From Eubacteriaceae bacterium (lineage in GTDB: Bacteria; Bacillota; Clostridia; Lachnospirales; Lachnospiraceae): DNA of 64,000 nt. A model generated the notes under the pieces. The model made no database searches, was not told where the DNA came from, and saw only the letters and a list, made by a program, of their open reading frames with translations. Location of the stretch: NCBI GenBank assembly GCA_910574915.1, contig CAJTCR010000009.1, positions 1 to 64,000 of the forward strand. The letters are read 5' to 3'. Made by a program: the position numbers and the translations under genes. Within the stretch, counting starts at the first letter, position 1. Each line of letters starts with the position of its first letter. Shown piece by piece: positions 7,520 through 16,648 of the stretch.

Positions 7520-8752
7520 CTACTTAATCACTATTTTCTTTACTTTACTATCCTTCCCATAATAAGTAACCCCCTTTATACTCTGAAAACTCTGTATTTT
7601 CACATAATAAGTCTTCCCCTTTTTCAGCTTTGCGGCATTCGACTGATAATTTTTTCGAAAAGACGTTCCCAGACGCTTATAAGCCCCGTCTTTAGACGAT
7701 GCATAAAACACCTCGTATCCGTCTGCATTTGCAGGCAGGCTGGCTTTGACCGTCAGCTTTTTTTTGCTGCTAGACGACAGTGTGCGGATAGCGGCGGCTT
7801 TTGGCGCATGTGCCTGCTTGAGTGCGGCTGTCATCAGGTCTGCGATTGCCTGGTGCCCCTGTTTGGAAGGGTGCGGGTCGAGATGGATGCCGTTTGGCTC
7901 TGTAAGGTCAATGCGCACATTGGAAAGTGCCTGCTGCTGAAACAGCGTATAGACGTCGATCAGCGTATAGTCTGGCGCATCTTTGGAAAAAGCTTGGTTG
8001 ATCTCCTGGATGTAAATGTCGGCAAGCTCCCCGATCTTTGGAAGAAACGCAAACGGATTGTAAACGTTGGTAACATAGATTTCAGCGTTTGGCGCTTTTT
8101 CGTGCAGCACCGCAAGGATTGTCTGGAATTTTTGTGCAAAAGCAGCGGCTTGTGCATGGAGGGTGGCATGGTCGGACAGCTCGCCGAGCAGCGCTTCTGC
8201 CTGCCTGTAATAGTCAGCCATTTGTGACAGGTCAAGCTGCGGCAGTGAAAAGCCGTTTTTTAGCTGTTCTTCGATTTCTTTTCTCAGTTCGGCTTCTTCG
8301 GGCGTTTCTTCTGCGGATGTGCCAGGCTGGGCATCGCCTGGATGAAAATGCTGCATCAGAATGTCGATAAACGGCAGCAACAGGTCGTTGGAGCCGATGG
8401 AAAGCGTGATTATGTCTGCGTCAGACAGGCATTCGTCCGCTTCGTTCGAAGTTAAGATCGCAAGACAGTCGTCGCTGTTGTCTCCGGTTACCGCATAGTT
8501 GCAGGACTGTGTCTGTAAAAATCCGGCAACGATTGCCTGATAGCTGCCATCGGGAGCCTCCTGTCCAGGCTGGTAGCCAGGCAGAGCGTATCCGGCGGCA
8601 ATGCTGTCGCCAAAGGCGGCGTACACCGTTTTTTCTGCTGCATGGCTGCTGCCTTTTGCGGATACAGCCGTAAGGTTCGTCGTAAAAGAAACGGCGAGCA
8701 GGCAAACGAGCAGGATTACAGAACAGATTTTTTGTTTGTTGTTCGTTTTCAT
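7520..8752 (-). CDS. Secreted SGNH/GDSL hydrolase
   Basis: A 410-residue exported esterase/lipase-type hydrolase. Residues 1-32 are a signal peptide. SGNH blocks are seen in order: block I AAFGDSIAAGY with nucleophile Ser50, a glycine and asparagine block SIGSNDLLLP, and block V LDPHPSKQGH carrying the Asp-x-x-His of the triad. The final about 90 residues (SSSSKKKLTVKAS onwards, YYVKIQSFQ) look like an FN3-type beta-sandwich. GGAGG lies 8 bases before the ATG. The natural substrate (O-acetylated glycan, lipid or other ester) is not decided by sequence. It is monocistronic between the repeat and the divergent spore-protein gene. Confidence 0.88.
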   Translation of the reverse strand: MKTNNKQKICSVILLVCLLAVSFTTNLTAVSAKGSSHAAEKTVYAAFGDSIAAGYALPGYQPGQEAPDGSYQAIVAGFLQTQSCNYAVTGDNSDDCLAILTSNEADECLSDADIITLSIGSNDLLLPFIDILMQHFHPGDAQPGTSAEETPEEAELRKEIEEQLKNGFSLPQLDLSQMADYYRQAEALLGELSDHATLHAQAAAFAQKFQTILAVLHEKAPNAEIYVTNVYNPFAFLPKIGELADIYIQEINQAFSKDAPDYTLIDVYTLFQQQALSNVRIDLTEPNGIHLDPHPSKQGHQAIADLMTAALKQAHAPKAAAIRTLSSSSKKKLTVKASLPANADGYEVFYASSKDGAYKRLGTSFRKNYQSNAAKLKKGKTYYVKIQSFQSIKGVTYYGKDSKVKKIVIK

Positions 8753-8828
8753 TTTTGTACCTCCATCTTTATTTTAAGTGTATCAAATCCATATCAGAAG
8801 TATAGCATACAATGCCAAAACTTACCAT

Positions 8829-8857
8829 TCATAATTCGTGAAGATCGTTCCATACTA
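8829..8857 (+). promoter_or_regulatory. SigG-type forespore promoter for the spore protein
   Basis: A TCATAA box at 8829-8834 and CATACTA at 8851-8857, 16 bases apart, match the pattern of SigG promoters, whose -10 is CATAcTA. It stands about 66 bases before the spore-protein start, the only gene it could serve. The call rests on the match and the biology of the downstream gene. Confidence 0.6.
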
Positions 8858-8922
8858 ACAACAGATAACGGAAGAACATTTCGTTATTCAGTATTAAGAC
8901 AAAAAGATGGAGGTTGATGACA

Positions 8923-9132
8923 ATGTCAAGTTCAAAGAATTCAAATTCAGGAATGGCAGTACCAGAAGCAAAAGAGGCAATGAGACAATTTAAAGAGGAA
9001 GTTGCATCCGAATTAGGCGTAAATTTAAAAGACGGCTACAATGGTGACCTGACATCCCGTGAAGCTGGCTCAATCGGCGGCGAGATGGTGAAGAAGATGA
9101 TTATGAGACAGGAAGAACAGATGAAACAGTAA
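8923..9132 (+). CDS. Alpha/beta-type small acid-soluble spore protein
   Basis: A 69-residue DNA-coating protein of the dormant spore. The family hallmarks are present: the germination-protease site in FKEEVASELGV, the LTSREAGSIGGEMVKKMI block equivalent to the second conserved segment, and a short polar N-terminus. Three in-frame starts exist (TTG 8914, ATG 8917, ATG 8923); GGAGG at 8909-8913 favours 8923 with 9-base spacing. It binds DNA and shifts it to an A-like form protecting against UV and heat. It is followed by a strong terminator and is monocistronic. This gene is the best evidence that the organism sporulates. Confidence 0.95.
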   Translation: MSSSKNSNSGMAVPEAKEAMRQFKEEVASELGVNLKDGYNGDLTSREAGSIGGEMVKKMIMRQEEQMKQ

Positions 9133-9185
9133 TCTTTTGCACTCCTTTGGCAACATCGCATTGAAATAAGAAAAAACAGCAGTAT

Positions 9186-9238
9186 AAAAAGATGGAACTG
9201 TTGGAAAATCGTTGATTTTCCGTCAGCTCCATCTTTTT
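9186..9238 (+). terminator. Rho-independent terminator after the spore-protein gene
   Basis: AAAAAGATGGA (9186-9196) pairs with TCCATCTTTTT (9228-9238), and an inner GGAAAATC/GATTTTCC stem caps it. The A-run before and T-run after make it usable in both directions. Confidence 0.8.
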
Positions 9239-9334
9239 GGTGCGTAGCAAAATAAAAACCGCGGCATATGTTATCAATAAATATAGGAAATAACAGCACA
9301 GTGCTTTTGCCTGTGCGTTGGAAAGGAAGATCAT

Positions 9335-10063
9335 ATGAGAGAAGTATCCGCACTGCATCCGCGCCTGCAAGAAAAAATTCGGATCTGGCAGGAGCAGTGT
9401 AGAAAAAACGGTTTGAAAATCGGCATCGGAGAATGCCTGCGCACGGCTGCGGAACAGGATGCCCTGTATGCACAGGGACGGACAAAGCCCGGCAGCATTG
9501 TAACAAACGCAAAAGGCAGCACATACAGCTCACAGCACCAATGGGGAGTCGCGGTGGATTTTTACCGCAATGACGGCAAGGGTGCCTACAATCAGGCGGA
9601 CGGATTTTTTGACAAGGCGGGCGCCCTGGCAAAAACCGTGGGGCTTGGATGGGGCGGCGACTGGAAAAGTCCGGTTGACAAACCGCACCTGTACCTGCCT
9701 GACTGGGGCAGCACGCCCGCGGTATTAAAAAAACAGTATCAAACGCCGGAAAATTTTATGAAAACATGGAAAAGCCAGCCTGCGTTTGCAACAAACCAGA
9801 CATACGTCGCAACTGCGCCTTGCTATTTGCGGGTCAGCGCCGGGGCAAAAAGCACAAATACAGTATTATACGGCACGCTGTCGCGCACACTGAAAAAGAA
9901 GTGCAAAAACAAACAGGGATTTGCCGTATTTAAAAAGAAACAGACGTTTCGCCTAATGAAAACAAAGCAGGTTGGAAACAATATTTGGGGCAGGATGAAA
10001 TCCGGTTACTGGGTGCCGCTTGTCTATCAGGAAAAGACGAGGGCGGTTTTGCAGAAGAAATAA
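9335..10063 (+). CDS. M15-family D,D/L,D-type peptidoglycan peptidase with SH3-like tail
   Basis: A 242-residue zinc peptidase of the VanY/CwlK type (peptidase M15_4). Metal-ligand motifs are SSQHQWGVAVDF (His and Asp) and DKPHLYL (second His), about residues 65-130. The N-terminal half (LHPRLQEKIRIW, ECLRTAAEQDALYAQGRT) matches phage endolysins and CwlK, which cut L-Ala-D-Glu or related stem-peptide bonds. The last about 90 residues are basic and SH3-like (LRVSAGAKSTNTVLYGTLS), likely wall binding. There is no signal peptide, so export would need lysis, a holin or a non-classical route. No other phage genes flank it. GGAAAGGAAGA precedes the ATG. Confidence 0.85.
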   Translation: MREVSALHPRLQEKIRIWQEQCRKNGLKIGIGECLRTAAEQDALYAQGRTKPGSIVTNAKGSTYSSQHQWGVAVDFYRNDGKGAYNQADGFFDKAGALAKTVGLGWGGDWKSPVDKPHLYLPDWGSTPAVLKKQYQTPENFMKTWKSQPAFATNQTYVATAPCYLRVSAGAKSTNTVLYGTLSRTLKKKCKNKQGFAVFKKKQTFRLMKTKQVGNNIWGRMKSGYWVPLVYQEKTRAVLQKK

Positions 10064-10093
10064 TTTTCTTCCTGCATTTTCCGAAAAAAATAC

Positions 10094-10122
10094 TGGTAAT
10101 TTAAAAAGTACTGTGTTATAAT
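10094..10122 (+). promoter_or_regulatory. Extended -10 promoter for tig
   Basis: TATAAT at 10117-10122 is preceded by TG with one base between (TGTTATAAT), an extended -10. The -35 candidate TGGTAA (10094-10099, 17-base spacer) is weak. It stands about 89 bases before tig and could drive tig-clpP-clpX. Confidence 0.6.
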
Positions 10123-10210
10123 CTATAAATGACTGTAAATAGCTGGAATAACAGCGGGAGGAATTGCGCGGCGCGTATTTCTTACAAGCTTTAAGGAGGA
10201 AATAAAAAGA

Positions 10211-11533
10211 ATGAGTGTACAGGTGGAAAATTTAGAAAAGAACATGGCAAAGCTGACTGTTACGGTTTCCGCTGACAAGTTTGAAAAGGCAATGCAGGAA
10301 GCTTATCAAAAGCAGAAAAGCAGAATCAACATTCCGGGCTTTCGTAAAGGGAAGGTTCCAAGAGCCATGATCGAAAAGGCATACGGGCCAGAGGTGTTTT
10401 ATGATGACGCTGCAAATATTGTCATCAACGAGGAATATCCGCAGGCAATGGAAGAAAGCGGCCTGGATATTGTATCTCGCCCTGATATCGAAGTTACACA
10501 GATTGAAAAAGGCAGTGAATTTGTATTTGTGGCAGAAGTGGCAGTAAAGCCAGATGTGGAATTGGGAGAATACAAAGGCGTTGCAGTTACAAAATCCGAA
10601 GTTTCCGTTTCGGATGAAGAAGTAACCGCAGAGCTTGAAAATATAAGAAACCAGCAGGCACGTACGATCGAGGTGACAGACCGTGCGGTTCAGGAAGGCG
10701 ATACGGTAATCATTGACTTTGAAGGCTTTGTAGACGGCGTTGCATTTGAAGGCGGCAAGGGAGAAAACCATCCTTTAGAGATCGGCTCCCATGCGTTTAT
10801 TGATAATTTTGAAGAGCAGTTGATCGGCAAAAATGCCGGAGACGAGACAGAAGTGCATGTGACATTCCCGGAACAGTACCAGGCAAAGGAGTTAGCAGGC
10901 AAGCCGGCTGTGTTCCAGGTAAAGATCCATACGATCAAAGCAAAGGAAGTACCGGAATTAAGCGATGAGTTTATCTCTGATATTTCAGAATTTGAAACGC
11001 TGGATGAATATAAAGCGGATGTAAAGGAAAAATTATTAAAACGCAAGGAAGACGCTGCAAAAGGTGCAAAAGAAGACGAAGCGATCCAGAAGATTATTGA
11101 TGCATCCAAGATGGATATTCCTGATCCGATGATCGATATGCAGTGTGAAAATATGATCCAGGAATTTGAAAGCCGTATTTCACAGCAGGGTCTTTCACTG
11201 GAGCAGTATATGCAGTTTTCCGGCTCTAATATTGACAAGATCAAAGACCAGGTACGCCCGGAAGCGGTACAGCGCATCCAGAGCAGCCTTGTATTAGAAA
11301 AGATCGCAGAGAAAGAAAACGTAGAAGTAACTGAGGATGAAATAAACGCACAGATCGACAAGATGGCTTCCGTATACGGTATGCCGGGCGAAAAGATGAA
11401 AGAGTTCTTAAGCGAAGAGGATACAGAAAATATCAAACGCAACCTTTCGATCGAAAAAGCGGTAGAGATTATTATGGAGCACGCGGTTGAGCAGGAGCCT
11501 GCACAGGAAGAAGCAGACGGCGCAGCAGAATAA
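10211..11533 (+). CDS. tig: Trigger factor, ribosome-associated chaperone
   Basis: A 440-residue ribosome-bound chaperone and prolyl isomerase. The N-terminal ribosome-binding domain carries the signature FRKGKVPRAMIEK at about residues 44-56. The central FKBP-type PPIase domain starts near GDTVIIDFEGFVDG (about 160) and includes FEGGKGENHPLEIGS and FPEQY. The C-terminal helical arms run from about 250 to the acidic tail. The length is that of the usual bacterial protein. AAGGAGG lies about 9 bases before the ATG. It heads a proteostasis group with clpP and clpX, a common order in Firmicutes and proteobacteria. Confidence 0.97.
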   Translation: MSVQVENLEKNMAKLTVTVSADKFEKAMQEAYQKQKSRINIPGFRKGKVPRAMIEKAYGPEVFYDDAANIVINEEYPQAMEESGLDIVSRPDIEVTQIEKGSEFVFVAEVAVKPDVELGEYKGVAVTKSEVSVSDEEVTAELENIRNQQARTIEVTDRAVQEGDTVIIDFEGFVDGVAFEGGKGENHPLEIGSHAFIDNFEEQLIGKNAGDETEVHVTFPEQYQAKELAGKPAVFQVKIHTIKAKEVPELSDEFISDISEFETLDEYKADVKEKLLKRKEDAAKGAKEDEAIQKIIDASKMDIPDPMIDMQCENMIQEFESRISQQGLSLEQYMQFSGSNIDKIKDQVRPEAVQRIQSSLVLEKIAEKENVEVTEDEINAQIDKMASVYGMPGEKMKEFLSEEDTENIKRNLSIEKAVEIIMEHAVEQEPAQEEADGAAE

Positions 11534-11629
11534 TGTAAAATACAAACAGGACAACAAAATGGAATCTGAATGCAGGCGGCTGACAGGCGCATCCTTCAGC
11601 CGTGCTGCGTCAAATAAGGAGGGATTTGT

Positions 11630-12214
11630 ATGAGTTTAGTGCCTTATGTCATTGAACAGACAAGCCGTGGCGAGCGCAGCTATGATATTTATTCCCGGTT
11701 ATTAAAGGACAGGATTATTTTTCTTGGGGAAGAGGTTAACGAGACAACGGCAAGCCTGACGGTGGCGCAGCTATTGTTTTTGGAATCAGAAGACCCGGGC
11801 AAGGATATCCATTTGTATATCAATTCACCGGGCGGCAGCGTAACAGCGGGACTGGCAATCTATGACACGATGCAGTATATCAAGTGTGACGTATCTACGA
11901 TTTGTATCGGTATGGCGGCAAGCATGGGTGCGTTTTTGCTCGCTGGAGGTAAAAAAGGCAAGCGACTGGCGCTCCCGAATGCAGAGATTATGATTCACCA
12001 GCCATCCGGCGGTGCAAGAGGGCAGGCGACCGAGATCCAGATTGCGGCAGAAAATATTTTAAAGACAAAGAAGAAGCTGAATGAAATGCTTGCTGCAAAT
12101 ACGGGCAAGCCGGTAGAGGTCATTGCGCAGGATACAGAACGGGATCATTTCATGGATGCGCAGGAAGCATTGGATTACGGCCTCATTGACAGCATAGTGA
12201 CGAATCGTGAGTAA
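11630..12214 (+). CDS. clpP: ATP-dependent Clp protease proteolytic subunit
   Basis: A 194-residue serine peptidase that forms the tetradecameric barrel of Clp proteases. The triad is Ser98 ([12 protein letters not shown]), His123 ([14 protein letters not shown]) and Asp172 (ERDHFMDA), the same positions as in other ClpP proteins. The N-terminal [20 protein letters not shown] is typical, with little or no propeptide. AAGGAGGGA lies before the ATG. It ends just before clpX, its unfoldase partner; mecA at 19296 is another likely Clp partner, for ClpC. Confidence 0.98.
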   Translation: MSLVPYVIEQTSRGERSYDIYSRLLKDRIIFLGEEVNETTASLTVAQLLFLESEDPGKDIHLYINSPGGSVTAGLAIYDTMQYIKCDVSTICIGMAASMGAFLLAGGKKGKRLALPNAEIMIHQPSGGARGQATEIQIAAENILKTKKKLNEMLAANTGKPVEVIAQDTERDHFMDAQEALDYGLIDSIVTNRE

Positions 12215-12239
12215 GTTTAGATTAAAGAGGGGTGAAATG

Positions 12240-13511
12240 ATGCCAGGCAAAATCAGTGACAGCAAAGTAAGATGTTCCTTCTGCGGCAAGCCGCAGGAGC
12301 AGGTACGAAAGCTGATTGCCGGACCGAACGGGGCATATATCTGTGACGAATGCGTAGATATTTGTTCTGAGATTATCGAAGAGGAATTTGCGCGGGAAGA
12401 AGCGGAGATGGATATGGATATCGAAGCGGAAGTAGAAACCCCGTTTGAGATCAATCTTCAGAAGCCGGAAAAGCTCAAGGCTTTTTTGGATGAATATGTA
12501 ATCGGCCAGGATGAAGCAAAAAAAGTATTATCTGTTGCTGTTTACAACCATTACAAACGGATTCTTGCAGATGCGCAGATCGATGATGTAGAGCTGCAAA
12601 AGAGCAATATCCTGATGCTGGGACCGACTGGTTCCGGTAAGACTCTGCTGGCGCAGACACTGGCGAGAGTCTTGAATGTGCCGTTTGCGATTGCGGACGC
12701 AACGACGCTGACAGAAGCAGGCTATGTCGGGGAAGACGTGGAAAATATTCTGTTGAAACTGATCCAGGCGGCAGAGTATGATATCGAACGGGCGCAGTAT
12801 GGCATTATTTATATCGATGAGATTGACAAGATTACAAAAAAATCGGAAAATGTATCGATTACAAGAGATGTATCCGGCGAAGGCGTGCAGCAGGCACTGT
12901 TAAAGATTTTAGAAGGTACGAATGCATCTGTGCCTCCGCAAGGCGGTAGAAAGCATCCGCAGCAGGAGCTGATTCAGATCGATACGACAAATATCTTGTT
13001 CCTTTGCGGCGGTGCGTTTGATGGACTGGAAAAGATTATCGAGACGCGTATGGATAAAAAGTCGATCGGCTTTAACGCGGAGATTACAGAGATTTCCAAA
13101 AAGAGCGTAGGCGAAGCATTAAAGCAGACAATGCCGCAGGATCTGGTAAAATTCGGCCTGATTCCAGAGTTTGTAGGACGCGTGCCAGTAATGGTTTCGC
13201 TGGACTCCCTGGATAAGACGGCATTAAAGCGCATTTTAACAGAGCCGAAAAATTCACTGATTAAACAGTACTGCAAATTGTTTGAATTAGACGGCATTGA
13301 ACTGGAATTTGCGGAGGAGGCGATTGAAGCAATCGCGGATAAATCGTTAGAGCGCAAGACTGGAGCGCGCGGCCTGCGTGCCATTATGGAAAGTACGCTG
13401 ATGGATCTGATGTACCGTATTCCGTCGGACGATATGATTCGTAAATGCACGATCACAAGGGATGCGGTGGATAAGACCGGAGAACCTCTGATCGAATATA
13501 AGAGCGCATAA
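12240..13511 (+). CDS. clpX: ClpX, AAA+ unfoldase of the ClpXP protease
   Basis: A 423-residue (from 12240) AAA+ unfoldase that recognises substrates and feeds ClpP. An N-terminal zinc finger (CSFCGK ... CDECVDIC) is followed by Walker [13 protein letters not shown], Walker [11 protein letters not shown], pore-loop region and an IGF loop ([10 protein letters not shown]) that docks on ClpP. AGAGGGGTG fits starts at 12237 or 12240; the second gives 7-base spacing and is chosen. It begins 25 bases after the clpP stop and is probably co-transcribed. Confidence 0.97.
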   Translation: MPGKISDSKVRCSFCGKPQEQVRKLIAGPNGAYICDECVDICSEIIEEEFAREEAEMDMDIEAEVETPFEINLQKPEKLKAFLDEYVIGQDEAKKVLSVAVYNHYKRILADAQIDDVELQKSNILMLGPTGSGKTLLAQTLARVLNVPFAIADATTLTEAGYVGEDVENILLKLIQAAEYDIERAQYGIIYIDEIDKITKKSENVSITRDVSGEGVQQALLKILEGTNASVPPQGGRKHPQQELIQIDTTNILFLCGGAFDGLEKIIETRMDKKSIGFNAEITEISKKSVGEALKQTMPQDLVKFGLIPEFVGRVPVMVSLDSLDKTALKRILTEPKNSLIKQYCKLFELDGIELEFAEEAIEAIADKSLERKTGARGLRAIMESTLMDLMYRIPSDDMIRKCTITRDAVDKTGEPLIEYKSA

Positions 13512-13541
13512 AACATATGCTTTTAGCAGCGGGAGAACCGT

Positions 13542-13637
13542 TAAAGCGTGTGAAAAATAGTTTTCATAAGGTGTATTACTCACGATCAGAAAGAGGGGGT
13601 GTATATTTGTGGAAAGGATGTTTCAACATGCTCTGAG
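13542..13637. repeat. Possible degenerate family B remnant between clpX and lon
   Basis: The 160-base clpX-lon gap contains AAAGCGTGTGAAAAATAG near 13544 and, about 70 bases on, ATGTTTCAACATGCTCT, which resemble the left and right termini of family B (AGCGTGTTTGAAAAAT and its complement) in inverted orientation. The interior does not match. It may be an old, decayed copy, or a chance resemblance. Confidence 0.3.
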
Positions 13638-13672
13638 GGTCTCCTTTTTTGTTGGAAAATTGAGGAGACAAT

Positions 13673-16003
13673 ATGTGTGAAATTCTTAAAATAATGCCTG
13701 CGGTTACGCTCCGCGGGATGGTAATCCTTCCGGGCATGGTTATTCATTTTGATATCAGCAAGAAGGTTTCCATTCACGCGGTGGAAGAGGCAATGAAAAA
13801 TGATGAAAAAGTATTTTTGGTGACATTAAAAAATAACGAAGCGGATGAACCAGAACAGGAGGATCTGTATGAGGTTGGCGTGATCGCGCAGATCAAACAG
13901 TTGATTAAGATGCCAAACCAGATCGTGCGTGTCCTGGTAGAAGGCATTGAGCGCGCTGGCTTGCAGGAGATCGTCAGCCGTACGGATTATTATATGGTTC
14001 AGGTGCTGCGCTATGACGAAGAAGCGACGGGCGAGGTTCTGCCGCAGGCACTAGAAGCGATGCTGATGAGCATGAAGGATACGATCTATCAGTATTGCCA
14101 GCTCAATCCGCGTACCGGGCGGGAGTTTTTAAAGCAGATCGAGGATACGAGACAGGTTGAGACGATGATTGACTTAGCGGCGAATAACCTGCCGCTGTAC
14201 TATGAATCCAAGCAGCGCATTTTGTCAGCCGTAAATCTGATGCAGCGCTACGAAGTGTTTATGGGCATTTTGCTAAACGAGCTGGAAGTCATTGCTATCC
14301 GCAACGATTTCCAGAAAAAACTCAAAAGCGCGGTAGATAAAAACCAGCGGGAATATATTTTACGGGAGCAGCTTCATTTGATCCGCCAGGAGCTTGGCGA
14401 GACGAACACAGATACGGATATTGAAAAATTTCAGGCAAAAACAGAAAAACTAAAGGCAGACCAGGAAATTAAAGACAAATTAAAGGAAGAGATCAGCCGT
14501 TTCCAGAATCTTCCGGTCAGTTCGTCGGAGAGCGCCGTAATTCGGGGCTATATTGAAACGCTGTTAGAGCTGCCTTGGAAAAAAGGCTCGAAAGACAATA
14601 AAGATATTAAAAATGCAGAACGGATTTTAAACGAAGACCACTATGGCATGGAAAAGGTAAAGGAACGTGTGCTGGAATTTCTTGCGGTACGCAATTTAAC
14701 GAGCAAGGGCGACAGCCCGATTATCTGTCTGGTCGGGCCTCCGGGAACCGGAAAGACGTCGATCGCAAGGTCGGTGGCAGCGGCGCTGGACAAAAAATAT
14801 GTCCGAATCTGCCTGGGCGGGGTCCGGGATGAAGCCGAAATACGCGGCCACAGAAAGACGTATGTAGGCGCGATGCCGGGACGGATTATTACCGGGTTAA
14901 AGAGTGCGGGCGTAAACAATCCTCTGATGCTGTTGGACGAGATCGACAAGCTGGGCAGTGATTTTAAAGGCGATCCGGCGTCTGCGCTTTTGGAAGTATT
15001 AGACAGCGAGCAGAACAGCCGTTTTTGTGACCACTATGTGGAAGTGCCGGTAGATTTGTCAGAAGTGCTGTTTATCGCGACGGCAAACGACGCTTCGAAT
15101 ATTCCAAGGCCGCTGTTAGACCGTATGGAGCTGATCGAGGTGTCCAGCTATACGGAAAATGAAAAGCTGCATATCGCCAAAGAGCATCTTGTGGCAAAGC
15201 AGATGAAGAAAAACGGGCTGAAACAAGACCAGCTTACGATCAGCGACAAAGCGCTGGCAAAGATAATAAACGGTTATACAAAAGAAGCAGGCGTGCGCAG
15301 CCTGGAGCGCAAGATTGGCGCTGTCTGCCGCAAAGCAGCCCGGATGATCTATGAAAAAGAACGCGAGAGTGTACGTGTCACTGGCAGCAGCCTGGAAAAA
15401 TACCTGGGCATTGTGCGCTATACGCCGGAATCGGTGAACGAAAAGGATGAGATCGGGATTGTCAGAGGGCTTGCCTGGACGAGCGTAGGCGGCGTTACGC
15501 TGGAAGTCGAGGTGAACTGTATGCCAGGCAAAGGCGAGATGAAGCTGACTGGAAAGCTTGGCGATGTGATGAAGGAATCCGCGCTGGCAGCAATGAGCTG
15601 TGTACGCGCATTGAGCGAGGAATATCAGATCAAGGATGATTATTTTTCAAAACACGATTTTCATATCCATATCCCGGAAGGCGCTACGCCAAAAGACGGG
15701 CCGTCCGCCGGCATTACGATGGCGGTGGCGCTGCTGTCCGCCGTGGCAAAAATCCCAGTACGCGCGGATGTGGCTATGACCGGAGAAATTACGCTGCGCG
15801 GCAGGGTGCTGCCGATCGGAGGGCTGAAAGAGAAGCTTTTGGCTGCGAAAAATGCCGGGATACGTACGGTCTGTGTGCCAAAGAAAAACGAAAAGGATCT
15901 GTCGGAGATTGACGGCGAGATTACAAAAGGGATGAAGATCCTGTTTGTGGAGCAGATCAAGGAAGTGCTGGATGCTTCGTTTGTACGCAAAGCACACAGG
16001 TAG
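13673..16003 (+). CDS. lon: ATP-dependent protease Lon (LonA)
   Basis: A 776-residue AAA+ protease that destroys damaged and selected regulatory proteins. An N-terminal LAN domain (PAVTLRGMVILPGM) is followed by the AAA+ module with Walker A GPPGTGKTSIARS and Walker B PLMLLDEIDKLG, then the Lon protease domain with the Ser678/Lys721 dyad (KDGPSAGITMA and GGLKEKLLAAK). TTGAGGAGA sits 7 bases before the ATG. Spacing between the dyad residues (43) matches characterised LonA enzymes. It is followed after 27 bases by ysxC, a conserved neighbour in Firmicutes. Confidence 0.98.
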   Translation: MCEILKIMPAVTLRGMVILPGMVIHFDISKKVSIHAVEEAMKNDEKVFLVTLKNNEADEPEQEDLYEVGVIAQIKQLIKMPNQIVRVLVEGIERAGLQEIVSRTDYYMVQVLRYDEEATGEVLPQALEAMLMSMKDTIYQYCQLNPRTGREFLKQIEDTRQVETMIDLAANNLPLYYESKQRILSAVNLMQRYEVFMGILLNELEVIAIRNDFQKKLKSAVDKNQREYILREQLHLIRQELGETNTDTDIEKFQAKTEKLKADQEIKDKLKEEISRFQNLPVSSSESAVIRGYIETLLELPWKKGSKDNKDIKNAERILNEDHYGMEKVKERVLEFLAVRNLTSKGDSPIICLVGPPGTGKTSIARSVAAALDKKYVRICLGGVRDEAEIRGHRKTYVGAMPGRIITGLKSAGVNNPLMLLDEIDKLGSDFKGDPASALLEVLDSEQNSRFCDHYVEVPVDLSEVLFIATANDASNIPRPLLDRMELIEVSSYTENEKLHIAKEHLVAKQMKKNGLKQDQLTISDKALAKIINGYTKEAGVRSLERKIGAVCRKAARMIYEKERESVRVTGSSLEKYLGIVRYTPESVNEKDEIGIVRGLAWTSVGGVTLEVEVNCMPGKGEMKLTGKLGDVMKESALAAMSCVRALSEEYQIKDDYFSKHDFHIHIPEGATPKDGPSAGITMAVALLSAVAKIPVRADVAMTGEITLRGRVLPIGGLKEKLLAAKNAGIRTVCVPKKNEKDLSEIDGEITKGMKILFVEQIKEVLDASFVRKAHR

Positions 16004-16030
16004 ACATGCCAGATATAGAGGAGAAAGTAT

Positions 16031-16648
16031 ATGGTAATCAGAAATGTGGAATTGGAAACGGTCTGCGGCATTACGAGTAAAATACCAGACAATATGCTTG
16101 CTGAGATCGCGTTTGCTGGAAAGTCCAATGTAGGAAAGTCGTCCCTGATTAATGCCCTGATGTACCGCAAGGCATTGGCGCGCACATCTTCCCAGCCGGG
16201 AAAGACGCAGACCATTAATTTTTATAATATCAACAATGTTATGTATCTGGTTGACCTTCCAGGATACGGTTTTGCGAAAGCGCCTGAATCAGAGCGTGTG
16301 AAATGGGGAAAAATGATAGAAAATTACCTGCACAAGTCCAGGCAGCTAAAAGCCGTATTTTTGCTCGTCGATATCAGGCACACGCCGTCTGCCAATGACA
16401 AGACGATGTATGAATGGATTGTCCACCAGGGATACCGCCCGATCATTATTGCGACAAAGCTGGATAAATTAAAGCGCAGCCAGGTGCAAAAATGTATCAA
16501 GGAAGTACGCAATGGGCTGGGGCTTAAAGACGATGACCTATTGATCCCGTTTTCTGCTGAGACGAAGCAGGGCAGGGACGAGATCTGGCAGGCGATGGAT
16601 GCGCTGGTCGGATGGGTGGAACTGGAAAAGGAGAAGAAAAATCCGTGA
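16031..16648 (+). CDS. ysxC: Ribosome-biogenesis GTPase YsxC/EngB
   Basis: A 205-residue TRAFAC GTPase needed for maturation of the large ribosomal subunit. GTP-binding motifs are G1 AGKSNVGKSSLINAL, a G2 threonine region (SSQPGKTQTINFY), G3 DLPGYGFAKA and G4 TKLDKL. AGAGGAGAAAG precedes the ATG. It follows lon closely, as in Bacillus (lonA-ysxC), and its stop codon overlaps the GTG start of the metal-binding protein gene, so translation of the ABC importer may be coupled to it. Confidence 0.96.
   Translation: MVIRNVELETVCGITSKIPDNMLAEIAFAGKSNVGKSSLINALMYRKALARTSSQPGKTQTINFYNINNVMYLVDLPGYGFAKAPESERVKWGKMIENYLHKSRQLKAVFLLVDIRHTPSANDKTMYEWIVHQGYRPIIIATKLDKLKRSQVQKCIKEVRNGLGLKDDDLLIPFSAETKQGRDEIWQAMDALVGWVELEKEKKNP

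Noticed and set aside
9335-10063. A prophage lysis module around the M15 peptidase
   Set aside because: The peptidase resembles phage endolysins, but no holin, tail, capsid or integrase gene flanks it, so a prophage is not supported.
10690-11592. A long open frame opposite the trigger factor gene
   Set aside because: Serine-rich shadow translation without homology or a ribosome site; the plus strand carries an unmistakable tig gene.
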